From Microbispora sp. NBC_01189 (GTDB lineage Bacteria > Actinomycetota > Actinomycetes > Streptosporangiales > Streptosporangiaceae), in assembly GCF_036010665.1 (NCBI RefSeq), contig NZ_CP108581.1, positions 6,381,501-6,445,500 of the forward strand: a DNA stretch of 64,000 bases, read 5' to 3'. Within the stretch, counting starts at the first letter, position 1. Every line of letters starts with the position of its first letter. Positions 55,394 to 64,000 of this stretch are shown in pieces. Position numbers and translations under genes: made by a program. The notes below the pieces were generated by a model. It had not been told where the DNA came from, searched no databases, and saw nothing but the letters and a program-made list of their open reading frames with translations.

Positions 55394-57700
55394 CTACCTG
55401 TGGTGACGATGGCGGTGCGGGTGCCAGTGGGAGCGGACGGGGGTGGTGGCCGCCGAGGGGGCGACGCCGCTCTCGTAGCCGGGGGCCGAGGCCGTCACCC
55501 GTACGGACAGCCGTGCCCCGCGGTCGCGGCCCGTGACGTGGTAGGCCCGCCCCGTCGCGCCCCTGATCGTCGCGCCGTCGCGCAGCCACTGGTAGCGGAC
55601 CTTCTTCGGGGAGGGCGTCCACGTGCCGGGAGAGGCCGTCAGCAGCCGGCCGATCCACGGGACGCCGCGCACCACCGGGGGCGCGGTGGCGACCAGCGCG
55701 GACGACCGCGCCTCGTGCAGGTCCACGTCGGCCGCCCGGACGAACACCTGCCGGTGGGCGTACCAGAGCTGGTAGTACCGGTCCTGGCCCCTGACGTCGG
55801 TGCGGTCGCCCGGCGCCGACCCGTCGAACGACGTCGCCCGGTAGTAGTCCGTCACCACGTCATCGTCGCTCACCGCGTACGTCTGCCCGGCGGGGATCGT
55901 GTACTCCAGCGCCGAGACCGCCTGCACCGGGACGCCGGTCCCGGTGTAGGCGGCCGCCTCCGGGTAGGCGCGGCCGTAGACGGCGGCCGGGCCGGTCGCG
56001 TCCGCCTTCACGGTGACCGTCTTCGCCGCCGCCGGGAGCACGACGGGCCGGTCGGCGGGGTTGCGCAGCCAGGCGAGCGAGCCCGCCCACCACACGCCCA
56101 GCCAGTCGCCCCGCACCTCCGCGACCACGAGCTTGTGCCCCGAGACGACGCGCGCGCTGACGTCGCTCACGTACGTCGTGCCGGCCTCGCCGGCGGGCTT
56201 CCAGCCGGGGTCGGCGGCGAGCGGGGCGTCCTCGGACGGCGCCTGGCGGAGCGGCAGGAAGTTCGTGCCCGCTCCCGGGACGCACTCCGGCGAGGGCGGC
56301 GACGCCGCGGCGCAGCCGGTGAGCGGCTGCCGATTGTCCTGGTATCCGGTGCGGACCTCCACGACGTCACCGGCCGCGACCTGCGTCGTGGCCGCCCGGC
56401 CGCCGCCGATCGGCGCGCCGAGGAGCTCGAAGTAGTGGTCCCAGTCCCAGTACGGCCCCGGGTCCCAGTGCATCGTCTTGGTCGTGCCCGCGACGGTGCC
56501 CGGCACCTGGTCGTGCCCGATGACGTGCGCCCGGTCGAGCGGGATGCCGTACGTCGCCGCGAGGTGCTTCACCAGCGTCGCCGAGGTCTGGTACGCCGAC
56601 TCGGTGTACCAGGTCGCGTCGCCCGCGAAGCCCTCGTGCTCCACGCCGACGGAGTGCATGTTGACGTACCAGTTGCCGGCGTGCCAGCCCACGTCCTTCG
56701 GGTCGAGGTGCTGGGCGACGTGACCGTCGGCGGAGCGGATCGTGTAGTTCCAGGCGAGGTACGCCGGGTCCTGCACGAGCCGGACGGAAGGGTCGTAGTA
56801 GCCCTCCGTGTCGTGGATGACGATGTAGTCCAGCGTCGGCCCGCCCGGCCCGGTCCGATCGGCGATGTCGTGGTTGCCGTACTTCGTGGTGTTGTCCGGG
56901 TCGGTGGGCGTGAGCTTGGCGTACGGCGCGGGGATCGCCTCGCAGCCGAGGCGCTCATCGCCGGGGTCCGGGCAGCCGGTGCCGGGAGCGGTGGCGGTCC
57001 CGGCCTGTGGGAGCGGGACCGACTCGTCGGCGGGGAGCGTCACCGTCTGGCCGTCGGCCGTGACCCGGCTCTCGCCGTCGCGAAGGGTCTGGTAGACCTG
57101 CCGGACGAAGTCGTGCCCGGCGCCGAAACGCCCGACGGCGTCTCGCCAGGCGGCCGGTTCGCCGTCGTCGCCGCCGCTCCGGAGGCCCTCGCGCCGCGGG
57201 TTCTCGCGCCGGTAGGCGGCGAGGAGCGCCGCGCCGCCGCACACCCCGGCGTTCGGCACGCGCCTGAGGGCGTCGGCCGTCAGGCCGGTCAGTTCGGCCG
57301 CCCGGGTGATCTGGCTCTTCGCCTCGGCCACGCGGCCCTTGTCCGCGCCGGTGCCCGGGCCGGGCGTACGGTCGCTCAGGTCGAAGACGCCGAATCCGCC
57401 GTCCGCGCTGGGCCGGCCCTGGGGGTCGTCCCACCGGGAGAGCATGTAGGAGACGGCCTTGAGCAGCGGCTCCGGCACGCCGGTGTCCCGGGCCGCCGCG
57501 GCGAAGGCGGCCTCGAGGGTGGGCGCGGACAGCGTCGCCGCGCAGGAAACCGGTGGCACGGACTGGGGCACGGACTGGGGCACGGGCTGTGGCACGGGCT
57601 GTGGCACGAGGGCCGGCGCGGGCATGGTCGCGGCGGCGGGAGCGGCGGGCAGCAGCAGTGCCGCGACGGCAAGGGCCGCGCCGCGGGTCGCACGTCTCAC
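55394..57700 (-). CDS. Secreted N-acetylmuramoyl-L-alanine amidase (type 2) with SH3-like repeats
   Basis: 768 residues from GTG 57700 with AGGAAGAGG upstream; the longer frame has no signal. Signal peptide to about residue 25, then a Pro-Gln/Ser-Val repeat. Next comes a helical domain (about 60-250) like those of actinomycete amidases. The Amidase_2 domain (about 295-440) has DYIVIHDTEGYYDPS (Zn His), HSVGVEHEGF and VIGHDQVPG. The C-terminal 330 residues contain probable SH3-like or Ig-like wall-binding modules. It cuts the amide bond between muramic acid and the stem peptide in cell wall turnover or lysis of other bacteria. Confidence 0.88.
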   Translation of the reverse strand: MRRATRGAALAVAALLLPAAPAAATMPAPALVPQPVPQPVPQSVPQSVPPVSCAATLSAPTLEAAFAAAARDTGVPEPLLKAVSYMLSRWDDPQGRPSADGGFGVFDLSDRTPGPGTGADKGRVAEAKSQITRAAELTGLTADALRRVPNAGVCGGAALLAAYRRENPRREGLRSGGDDGEPAAWRDAVGRFGAGHDFVRQVYQTLRDGESRVTADGQTVTLPADESVPLPQAGTATAPGTGCPDPGDERLGCEAIPAPYAKLTPTDPDNTTKYGNHDIADRTGPGGPTLDYIVIHDTEGYYDPSVRLVQDPAYLAWNYTIRSADGHVAQHLDPKDVGWHAGNWYVNMHSVGVEHEGFAGDATWYTESAYQTSATLVKHLAATYGIPLDRAHVIGHDQVPGTVAGTTKTMHWDPGPYWDWDHYFELLGAPIGGGRAATTQVAAGDVVEVRTGYQDNRQPLTGCAAASPPSPECVPGAGTNFLPLRQAPSEDAPLAADPGWKPAGEAGTTYVSDVSARVVSGHKLVVAEVRGDWLGVWWAGSLAWLRNPADRPVVLPAAAKTVTVKADATGPAAVYGRAYPEAAAYTGTGVPVQAVSALEYTIPAGQTYAVSDDDVVTDYYRATSFDGSAPGDRTDVRGQDRYYQLWYAHRQVFVRAADVDLHEARSSALVATAPPVVRGVPWIGRLLTASPGTWTPSPKKVRYQWLRDGATIRGATGRAYHVTGRDRGARLSVRVTASAPGYESGVAPSAATTPVRSHWHPHRHRHHR

Positions 57701-57887
57701 GTGGCGGGCCTCTTCCTGCCTGTGTTCCTGTGGGGGCGGTCCGGGGGCCGGACCGGGAGTGAAGCAGATCCCGGACGGGCACCGTGTGCCACCGGGTTGG
57801 CGCGATCTCGCCAAGATCGTAACCGAGTCCGGACGCGCCGAGTCAGGAAATATCCCTTTTCGGGGTCTACCGGTGTCGGAACAGAGG

Positions 57888-58991
57888 TCAGACGACGCGC
57901 CAGGGGGCGGCGGTCTCCTCCTCGAACGTGAGCCCGTTGCCGGGGGCGGCGCGGCCGACCGGAGCCTCGCCGCCCACCGGCGACACCGCCCCGTCGAACA
58001 GCGTGCTCTCGATCCGCACGTGGTCGTGGAACCACTCCAGGTGCCGCAGGTTCGGCACCGCCGCCGCGACCGCCAGGTGCTGGTGCGGGGCGCAGTGCCC
58101 GGAGACCTCCAGCCCGTGCGCGGCGGCGACGGCCGCCGCGCGGAGGAACTCGCTGATCCCGCCGCACCGGGTGACGTCGATCTGCAGGCAGTCCACGTAC
58201 GGCGCCATGCGGGCGAAGTAGACGAGATCGTAGCCGTACTCCCCGGCGGCCACGTCGGCCCGCACGAGATCGCGGACGAGCCCGAGGCCCGGCAGGTCGT
58301 CGGAGGAGACCGGCTCCTCGAACCACCGCACGCCGAGATCGGCGGCCCGGTCCAGAAGCCGTACGGCCTGCTTGCGGGTGTAGGCGCCGTTGGCGTCGAC
58401 GAACAGTTCCGCGTCGTCGCCGATGGTGCGCCGGGCGGTGGCCATGCGTTCCAGGTCCCGCCCGGCGCACCGCCCCCACGACTCCCCGATCTTGATCTTG
58501 ACGCGGGGGATGCCCAGCTCGTGGGCCCAGTGGGCGAGCTGCCGGTGCTGCCGCTCCGCGTCGTAGGTGGTGAAGCCGCCGCTGCCGTACACCGGGACGG
58601 CGGTGCGGGCCCCGCCGAGCAGCCGGGCGAGCGGCAGCCCGTGCCGGCGCGCCTTGAGATCCCACAGCGCGTTGTCGGCCGCCGACAGCGCCAGCCCGGC
58701 GATCCCGGGCCGTCCCGCGTTGCGGATCGCGCGGGCCATCGCGGTCCACGCGGCCGGCAGGTCGTCCGGGTCGAGATCGGCGACGGCGGGGGCCAGCGTG
58801 TCCGTCACGACCGGCGCGGTGGCGGCGGGGCCGTAGGTCCAGCCGAGCCCGCGCACGCCTCCGGCGTCCGCGTGGACGACCACGATCGTCGTGCTCGTCC
58901 ACGCGAGCGTCCCGTCGGCCTCGGGGAAGTCGGCCGGGATCGTGTACGCCCGCGCGCTGAGCCGCGGAGGCGCCCCGGTCCCGGTCGTCAC
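57888..58991 (-). CDS. Enolase-superfamily (mandelate racemase/dehydratase-like) enzyme
   Basis: 367 residues from GTG. KIKIGE with its catalytic Lys (about 166-171), metal ligands in LFVDANGAY (Asp near 196), WFEEPV (Glu) and ADVAAGEYGYD (Glu), and the last base region CAPHQHLAVAA (His) all fit the mandelate racemase group. Members are sugar-acid dehydratases or racemases. It starts 4 bases after the FAD/Fe-S gene, so it is third in that operon. Confidence 0.9.
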   Translation of the reverse strand: MTTGTGAPPRLSARAYTIPADFPEADGTLAWTSTTIVVVHADAGGVRGLGWTYGPAATAPVVTDTLAPAVADLDPDDLPAAWTAMARAIRNAGRPGIAGLALSAADNALWDLKARRHGLPLARLLGGARTAVPVYGSGGFTTYDAERQHRQLAHWAHELGIPRVKIKIGESWGRCAGRDLERMATARRTIGDDAELFVDANGAYTRKQAVRLLDRAADLGVRWFEEPVSSDDLPGLGLVRDLVRADVAAGEYGYDLVYFARMAPYVDCLQIDVTRCGGISEFLRAAAVAAAHGLEVSGHCAPHQHLAVAAAVPNLRHLEWFHDHVRIESTLFDGAVSPVGGEAPVGRAAPGNGLTFEEETAAPWRVV

Positions 58992-58995
58992 CGGT

Positions 58996-61900
58996 TCACC
59001 TCCGCGGCAGCCGCCGCGCGAGCAGCCGCAGTCCGGTGAGCAGCGCGGCGCCCGCCACGGCCGCCCCGGTCGCGACGACGACGGCGGTCGCGGCGGCCCC
59101 GGCCGCGGCCGAGGGCGGCGCGGTCCGCGGAGCGTACGTCTCCTCCGGGCACGGCGTGTCTCCCCGGTCGCCGCGCAGCCCGGCCCGCAGCAACTCGGCC
59201 AGGTGCATCGCCCGGCGGCCGTCCGCGTCGCCCTGCTCGATCTGCGTGCGGCAGCTGAACCCGTCGGCGAGCAGCACCGTCGCGGGCCCGGCCCGCCGCA
59301 CGGCGGGCATCAGCACCCGCTCGGCGCAGGCCTCCGACACCTCGTAGTGCCCCTTCTCGAACCCGAAGTTCCCCGCCAGGCCACAGCAGCCGGAGTCGAG
59401 CACCTCGGCGTCCACCCCGGCGGCGTCGAGCAGCGCCTCGTCGGCCCGATGCCGCATGACCGCGTGCTGGTGACAGTGCACCTGCACCAGCGCCTCGCGC
59501 GGCACCCTCGGCGGCTTCCATCCCGGCGTGTGGTCGTGCAGCAGTTCGGCGAGCGTCACCGTGTGGCCGGCGAGCCGCCGCACGTCCTCGTCGTCGGGGA
59601 ACAGTTCCGGCGCGTCGCCGCGGAACACGGCGGTGCAGCTCGGCTCCAGGCCGACCACGAAGGCGCCCGCCCGCAGGTGCGGCCGCAGGTCGTCGAGCGT
59701 GCGGCGCAGCACCTTCTTCGCCGTGGCGAGCTGGCCGGTGGAGATCCAGGTGAGGGCGCAGCACCCGGCGCGGTCCGGCACGCGCACCCGCCACCCGGCC
59801 GACTCCATCACCTCGACCGCCGCCCGCGCGACCTCGGGGTGGAAGTGGTTCGTGAAGGTGTCGGGCCACAGCACGACCTCCCCGCGCGAGCCGTCACCGG
59901 CCGGTTCGCGGCCCGCGAACCACTCGCGGAAGGTCCGGGGCGCGAACAGCGGCAGCTCCCGCCGCCGGTCCACGCCCGCCGCGGTCTTCGCCAGGCGGTT
60001 CAGCACCGGCGCGTGCGACAGCGCGTTGGCCACCCGCGGCGCGTACGCCGCGAGCCTCGCCCACACCGGCAGCCACCCCATCGCGTAGTGGGCGCGCGGG
60101 CGCAGCCGCCCCTCGTAGTGATGGGACAGGAACTCCGCCTTGTACGTCGCCATGTCGACGTTGACCGGGCAGTCGGACTTGCAGCCCTTGCAGGCGAGGC
60201 ACAGGTCGAGCGCCTCGTGGACCGCCTCCGATCGCCAGCCGTCCGCGACCGCGCCGCCCCGGGCGGTGCCGTCCAGCATCTCGAACAGCAGCCGGGCCCG
60301 GCCCCGGGTGGAGTGCTCCTCGGCCCGGGTGACCATGTAGGACGGGCACATCAACCCGCCCTCGTGGCGGCGGCAGTTGCCCACGCCGACGCACCGCAGC
60401 ACCGCGCGGCCGAAGCTGCCTCCGTCATGCGGGTACCCGAAGTGCGTCGCCACGTCGCCGTGGTTGTAGTCGGGGCCCAGCCGCAGCAGGTCGTCGAGCG
60501 GGTACGGCGCCGCCACTTTGCCGGGGTTCATCCGGTCGCCGGGGTCGAAGATCGCCTTGAACCGGCCGAACGCCTCCACCAGGTCGCCGCCGAACATCTT
60601 CGGCAGCAGTTCCGCGCGGGCCTGCCCGTCGCCGTGCTCGCCGGAGAACGACCCGCCGTACGAGACGACCAGGTCGGCGGCCTCCTCCATGAAGGAGCGG
60701 AACGCCGCCACCCCCTCGGCCGACGTGAGGTCGAACGGGATGCGGCAGTGGACGCAGCCCTGCCCGAAGTGCCCGTAGAGCGAGGTCTGCTGGTAGCCGT
60801 ACCTCTCGAACAGGCCGTCGAGGTCGCGCAGGTAGTCGCCCAGCCGGTCGGGGGAGACCGCGGAGTCCTCCCAGCCGGGCCAGGTGTCGGGCAGGCCGGG
60901 CACCCGGGCCGTCGCGCCGAGGCCCGACTCGCGGATCTGCCACATCCGCTCCTCCAGCTCCGGGTCGTCGAAGACGGCCACACCGGTGTCGTCGCGCTTC
61001 TTGCCGAGGGAGGCCAGCATGTCCTCGGCTCTGCGGTCGGCGTCGGCCTTGTCCTCGCCGCCCATCTGGATCAGCAGCCACGCGCCGCCCTCCGGCAGCT
61101 TCTTCAGCGCCTCGGGGTTGAGGTGGCTCTCGCGCTGGTAGTGGATCAGCTTGTCGTCGATGCCCTCCAGGGCGATCGGCTTGTGCGGCAGGACCGCCGG
61201 CACGGCGTCCCCGGCGGCGGCGATGTCGGGAAAGGCGACGTAGGCCATCGTGCGCGCCTTGACCACCGGGATCAGCCTCAGCCGGGCCCGCAGCACCGTG
61301 ACGAGGGTGCCCTCCGAGCCGATCAGGGCCTGCGCCACGTTGAAGCGGTTCTCGGGCAGCAGGCTGTCGAGGTTGTAACCGGACACCCGCCGGGGGATGT
61401 GCGGGTAGCGGGTGCGGATCTGTTCGAGGTACGCGTCGCGCAGCGCGCGCAACCGGGCGTAGACCTCCGCCTTCCGGCCGCCCCGCCGCTGGATCTCCGC
61501 GTACTCCTCGTCGCCGGTCTCACCCACCCACATCCGGGTGCCGTCGTAGAGGAGCACCTCCATCTCGGCGATGTTGTCCACGACCTTGCCGGCCCGCTGG
61601 GCGGTCGCCCCGCAGGAGTTGTTGCCGATCATGCCGCCGATCGTGCAGTGGTTGTGGGTGGAGGGCCGGGGACCGAACTCCAGGCCGGTGGCGAGCAGCC
61701 GCTCGTTGAGAATGTCCAGCACGATGCCCGGCTCCACCAGACAGGTGCGGTTCTCCCGGTCGACCTCCAGCAGCCGGTCGCAGTTCCTGGACCAGTCGAT
61801 CACCACGGCGGTGTTCACGCACTCGCCGGCGAGGCTGGTGCCGCCGCCCCGGGACAGCAGAGGCGCGCCGTGCCGGCGGCAGACCTCCACCGCCGCCACC

Positions 61901-62118
61901 GCCGCCTCCACCGTCCGGGGGACCACCACCCCGAGGGGCACCTGGCGGTAGTTGGACGCGTCGGTGGAGTAGGCGCCACGCATCGTCGCGTCGAAGCGGA
62001 CCTCGCCGTCCACGGCCTCCCTGAGGTCGCGTTCGAGCGCCGCGAGATCCACCCGGACGCCGCCGGGCCCGGGCGGGACCGTCACCGGGTCGGGCAGGAG
62101 GCGGAGTGTCTCCGTCAT
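58996..62118 (-). CDS. FAD/Fe-S D-2-hydroxyacid dehydrogenase with C-terminal membrane anchor
   Basis: 1040 residues. The FAD type 4 domain has LSRGGGTSLAGECV and GNNSCGATAQRAGKV; the GlcD C-terminal part has YGHFGQGCVHCRIPF and SGEHGDGQAR. Then come a ferredoxin-like part (LACKGCKSDCPVNVD, about 725-739) and CCG motifs (AGCCALTW, SGCCGLAGNFGFEKGHY). The last 45 residues are unusual for the family: a Pro-containing linker, a hydrophobic helix TAVVVATGAAVAGAALLTGL and a basic end LARRLPRR. That should anchor it to the membrane where it would reduce quinone. Overlaps the ThDP gene by 4 bases; paralogous in layout to the enzyme at 32956. Confidence 0.92.
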   Translation of the reverse strand: MTETLRLLPDPVTVPPGPGGVRVDLAALERDLREAVDGEVRFDATMRGAYSTDASNYRQVPLGVVVPRTVEAAVAAVEVCRRHGAPLLSRGGGTSLAGECVNTAVVIDWSRNCDRLLEVDRENRTCLVEPGIVLDILNERLLATGLEFGPRPSTHNHCTIGGMIGNNSCGATAQRAGKVVDNIAEMEVLLYDGTRMWVGETGDEEYAEIQRRGGRKAEVYARLRALRDAYLEQIRTRYPHIPRRVSGYNLDSLLPENRFNVAQALIGSEGTLVTVLRARLRLIPVVKARTMAYVAFPDIAAAGDAVPAVLPHKPIALEGIDDKLIHYQRESHLNPEALKKLPEGGAWLLIQMGGEDKADADRRAEDMLASLGKKRDDTGVAVFDDPELEERMWQIRESGLGATARVPGLPDTWPGWEDSAVSPDRLGDYLRDLDGLFERYGYQQTSLYGHFGQGCVHCRIPFDLTSAEGVAAFRSFMEEAADLVVSYGGSFSGEHGDGQARAELLPKMFGGDLVEAFGRFKAIFDPGDRMNPGKVAAPYPLDDLLRLGPDYNHGDVATHFGYPHDGGSFGRAVLRCVGVGNCRRHEGGLMCPSYMVTRAEEHSTRGRARLLFEMLDGTARGGAVADGWRSEAVHEALDLCLACKGCKSDCPVNVDMATYKAEFLSHHYEGRLRPRAHYAMGWLPVWARLAAYAPRVANALSHAPVLNRLAKTAAGVDRRRELPLFAPRTFREWFAGREPAGDGSRGEVVLWPDTFTNHFHPEVARAAVEVMESAGWRVRVPDRAGCCALTWISTGQLATAKKVLRRTLDDLRPHLRAGAFVVGLEPSCTAVFRGDAPELFPDDEDVRRLAGHTVTLAELLHDHTPGWKPPRVPREALVQVHCHQHAVMRHRADEALLDAAGVDAEVLDSGCCGLAGNFGFEKGHYEVSEACAERVLMPAVRRAGPATVLLADGFSCRTQIEQGDADGRRAMHLAELLRAGLRGDRGDTPCPEETYAPRTAPPSAAAGAAATAVVVATGAAVAGAALLTGLRLLARRLPRR

Positions 62119-63881
62119 GACAGGAGCTCGTTGATCTTGTCGCGGGCGACGGCGGCGAGCGTGCTCGCCTTGTGCGGCTGACCGCGCAGGAACGCCTCGG
62201 CGAAGTGCTTGGCCTGGTCGTACTTGACCCTGCCGGGCATCGGCGGCTCGTCGGGGTCGACGTCGCAGTCGACCAGGGCGGGGCCGTCGTGGGCGAGCGC
62301 CTCGCGGATCGCGCCGGGCAGGTCCTTCGGGTCCTTGATCTTCGCTCCGTACGCCCCGCAGGCGCGGGCCCAGGCGGCGAAGTCGGCCTCGGGCGGCTGG
62401 TGGCGGACGGCGTACTCCGGGTAGCCCAGGATGATCTGCTCCCACAGGATCTGCCCGTAGGCGTTGTTGTTGTTGACGACGACCTTGATCGGCAGGCCGT
62501 GCCGGACCGCGGTGAGGAAGTCGGCCATGAGCATGGCGAATCCGCCGTCGCCGACGAAGGCGACCACCTGCCGGCCCGGACAGGCGTGCTGGATCCCGAT
62601 CGCGTACGGCAGGCCGGGGGCCATCGTGGCGAGGTTGCCCGACAGGTAGAACTCGCGGCCGCCGCGGATCGTCCAGTGCCGGGCGGCCCAGGTGGCGATC
62701 GTGCCCGAGTCGCAGGTCAGGATCGCGTCGCCGGTCGCGGCCTCGTCCACGCAGCCCATGAGGTACTGCGGGGCGACGGGATCGCGGGAGGCGTCCTGCA
62801 GCGCCTTCATGTCCGAGCGCCAGTCGTCCATCCTGCGCTGGTACTTCTCCAGGAACGACCGGTCCTTGGCCTCCTCCAGCATCGGCAGCAGCGCCTGGAG
62901 GGCGAGTTTCGCGTCGGCGGCGACCGGCGCCTCGGTGGGCCGGCGGATGCCCAGCAGGGTGGGGTCGGCGTCGATCTGCACGACCCGGGCCTGCCCCTCC
63001 TGCGGCAGATACTTCCCGTACGGGAAGGAGGTGCCGACCATGAACAGCGTGTCGCACTCCTCCATGAGCTCCTCGCTGGGCGCGGTGCCGAGGAGGCCCA
63101 GCCCGCCGGTGGTCAGCGGATGGTCGTCGGGCACCGTGAACTTGCCCGGCAGCGTCTTCACGATCGGGCTCGCGAGCTTCTCCGCGACGGCCAGGATCTC
63201 GTCGCGGGCGTGCCGGGCGCCGACCCCGACCAGCATGGCGATCCTGTGGCCCTGGCGCAGCACGTCGGCGGCCCGGGCCAGTTCGTCCTCGGCGGGCCGC
63301 AGCGGCGCCACGGAGCAGTTGGGCATGCTGGCCGGCGGGGTGCCGGGGCCGACGTGCCGGTAGGGGTCCTCGGCGGCGGCGGCGACCTGGATGTCGTTGG
63401 GGAAGGTCAGGTGGGAGACCGTCCGTCTGGTCAGCGCGTTGCGTATCGCGAGGTCCACCACCCCGGGCATCTGCTGCGGGTTGGTGATCATCAGGTTGTA
63501 CGCGGCCAGGTCCTGGTAGAGCCGGTCGAGGTGCACTTCCTGCTGATAGTGGGTGCCGAGGACGGAGGTCTCCTGCATGCCGGTCAGCGCCAGCACCGGG
63601 ACGTGGTCGAGCTTGGCGTCGTACAGGCCGTTGAGCAGGTGGATCGCGCCGGGGCCGGAGGTGGCGGCGCACACGCCGAGGCGGCCGGTGGCCTTGGCGT
63701 AGCCGGTGGCCATGAAGGCGGCGGCCTCCTCGTGGTGGACCAGGATGAAGCGGATCTTCTCCCGCTGCCGCCGGAAGCCCTCCATCAGGCCGTTGATCCC
63801 GTCGCCGGGGAGCCCGAAGATCGTGTCGACCCCCCACTCCACCAGCCGTCTGGCCAGGCTCTCACCGACGATCTCAGTCAT
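62115..63881 (-). CDS. PoxB-like ThDP-dependent enzyme (pyruvate oxidase/dehydrogenase type)
   Basis: 588 residues from ATG 63881 with GGAGAG 5 bases upstream. The N-terminal PYR domain has WGVDTIFGLPGDGINGLMEG and the catalytic Glu in VHHEEAAAFMA. A central FAD/regulatory-like domain and the C-terminal PP domain with the ThDP motif GDGGFAMLM...NNNNAYG follow. This matches PoxB (ubiquinone-dependent pyruvate dehydrogenase) relatives of actinomycetes, but the C-terminal lipid-binding helix is not obvious. First gene of the operon with an FAD/Fe-S dehydrogenase and an enolase-superfamily enzyme. Confidence 0.9.
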   Translation of the reverse strand: MTEIVGESLARRLVEWGVDTIFGLPGDGINGLMEGFRRQREKIRFILVHHEEAAAFMATGYAKATGRLGVCAATSGPGAIHLLNGLYDAKLDHVPVLALTGMQETSVLGTHYQQEVHLDRLYQDLAAYNLMITNPQQMPGVVDLAIRNALTRRTVSHLTFPNDIQVAAAAEDPYRHVGPGTPPASMPNCSVAPLRPAEDELARAADVLRQGHRIAMLVGVGARHARDEILAVAEKLASPIVKTLPGKFTVPDDHPLTTGGLGLLGTAPSEELMEECDTLFMVGTSFPYGKYLPQEGQARVVQIDADPTLLGIRRPTEAPVAADAKLALQALLPMLEEAKDRSFLEKYQRRMDDWRSDMKALQDASRDPVAPQYLMGCVDEAATGDAILTCDSGTIATWAARHWTIRGGREFYLSGNLATMAPGLPYAIGIQHACPGRQVVAFVGDGGFAMLMADFLTAVRHGLPIKVVVNNNNAYGQILWEQIILGYPEYAVRHQPPEADFAAWARACGAYGAKIKDPKDLPGAIREALAHDGPALVDCDVDPDEPPMPGRVKYDQAKHFAEAFLRGQPHKASTLAAVARDKINELLS

Positions 63882-64000
63882 CTGTCTCTCCGTTCGGACA
63901 GAACGTGGACGGATCGGGCCGCTCGCGGTCGCCCTTCCCGATGCCGTTTCCGCCAAACGGCGCGGTCCTCGTGTCGCGGCCTTTTGCGGAGCTCAAAAGG
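63882..64000. other. Upstream region at window edge with inverted repeat
   Basis: The leader of the PoxB-like gene lies here. CCTTTT (63980-63985) and AAAAGG (63995-64000) form a perfect 6-bp inverted repeat at the very edge, possibly a terminator of, or operator for, a neighbouring transcript outside the window. Confidence 0.35.

Noticed and set aside
58891-62181. 1096-residue plus-strand open frame
   Set aside because: Antisense of the FAD/Fe-S gene; His/Arg/Val-rich shadow without domains.

Overview
The window is very GC-rich, with dense genes, many GTG/TTG starts, P450/ferredoxin pairs, DUF2786, HATPase/XRE regulator pairs and secreted CBM2 or Tat-exported glycosidases. All of this fits a filamentous actinomycete. 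A Streptosporangiales-type genome is my guess; nothing in the sequence fixes the genus.

Left end (1-5.6 kb): the end of a P450 gene and an O-methyltransferase face a leftward operon of a small precursor-like peptide (92 aa, C-terminal Cys-Leu-Cys), a radical SAM/SPASM protein, a PqqD-like recognition protein and an FAD oxidoreductase. This reads as a ribosomal-peptide modification locus of a type I do not recognise. It is followed by a DUF2786 protein and an HTH-membrane-ricin-lectin protein.

Defence-like island (8-31 kb): HNH nuclease, large TerD-like protein, KptA RNA 2'-phosphotransferase with a tRNA-like element in front of it, a GmrSD-type DUF262/DUF1524 protein carrying an alkyltransferase-like domain, a DUF4365 nuclease-like protein coupled to an unknown protein, McrC and McrB, and a translationally coupled SNF2 helicase plus superfamily 1 helicase. 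Then come an anti-sigma-type ATPase and XRE regulator pair, a frameshifted UvrD-like helicase fused to an Rpn-family nuclease remnant, and a displaced fragment of the HNH gene. The remnants suggest repeated gain and decay.

Metabolic region (31-49.7 kb): a CocE-type hydrolase; an MmcQ/YjbR protein; a non-phosphorylative sugar or sugar-acid pathway (SMP-30 lactonase, zinc dehydrogenase, FAD/Fe-S dehydrogenase and a divergent IlvD/Edd dehydratase); a formaldehyde-dehydrogenase-like enzyme; an orphan histidine kinase; and a TetR-ferredoxin fusion ORF followed by a P450. Next to these, three neighbouring genes (AraC, SDR and 3-hydroxyisobutyrate dehydrogenase families) each seem to lack an internal segment. 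A SpoIIE phosphatase and a TrkA/TrkH potassium system follow.

Right end (49.7-64 kb): two LacI-type palindromes precede secreted arabinan-active enzymes (GH54 with CBM2, GH43-like with AbfB). Then come a PadR regulator with a gutted membrane partner, a vanadium-haloperoxidase-like PAP2 protein, a secreted amidase, and a leftward operon of a PoxB-like ThDP enzyme, a membrane-tailed FAD/Fe-S dehydrogenase and an enolase-superfamily enzyme.
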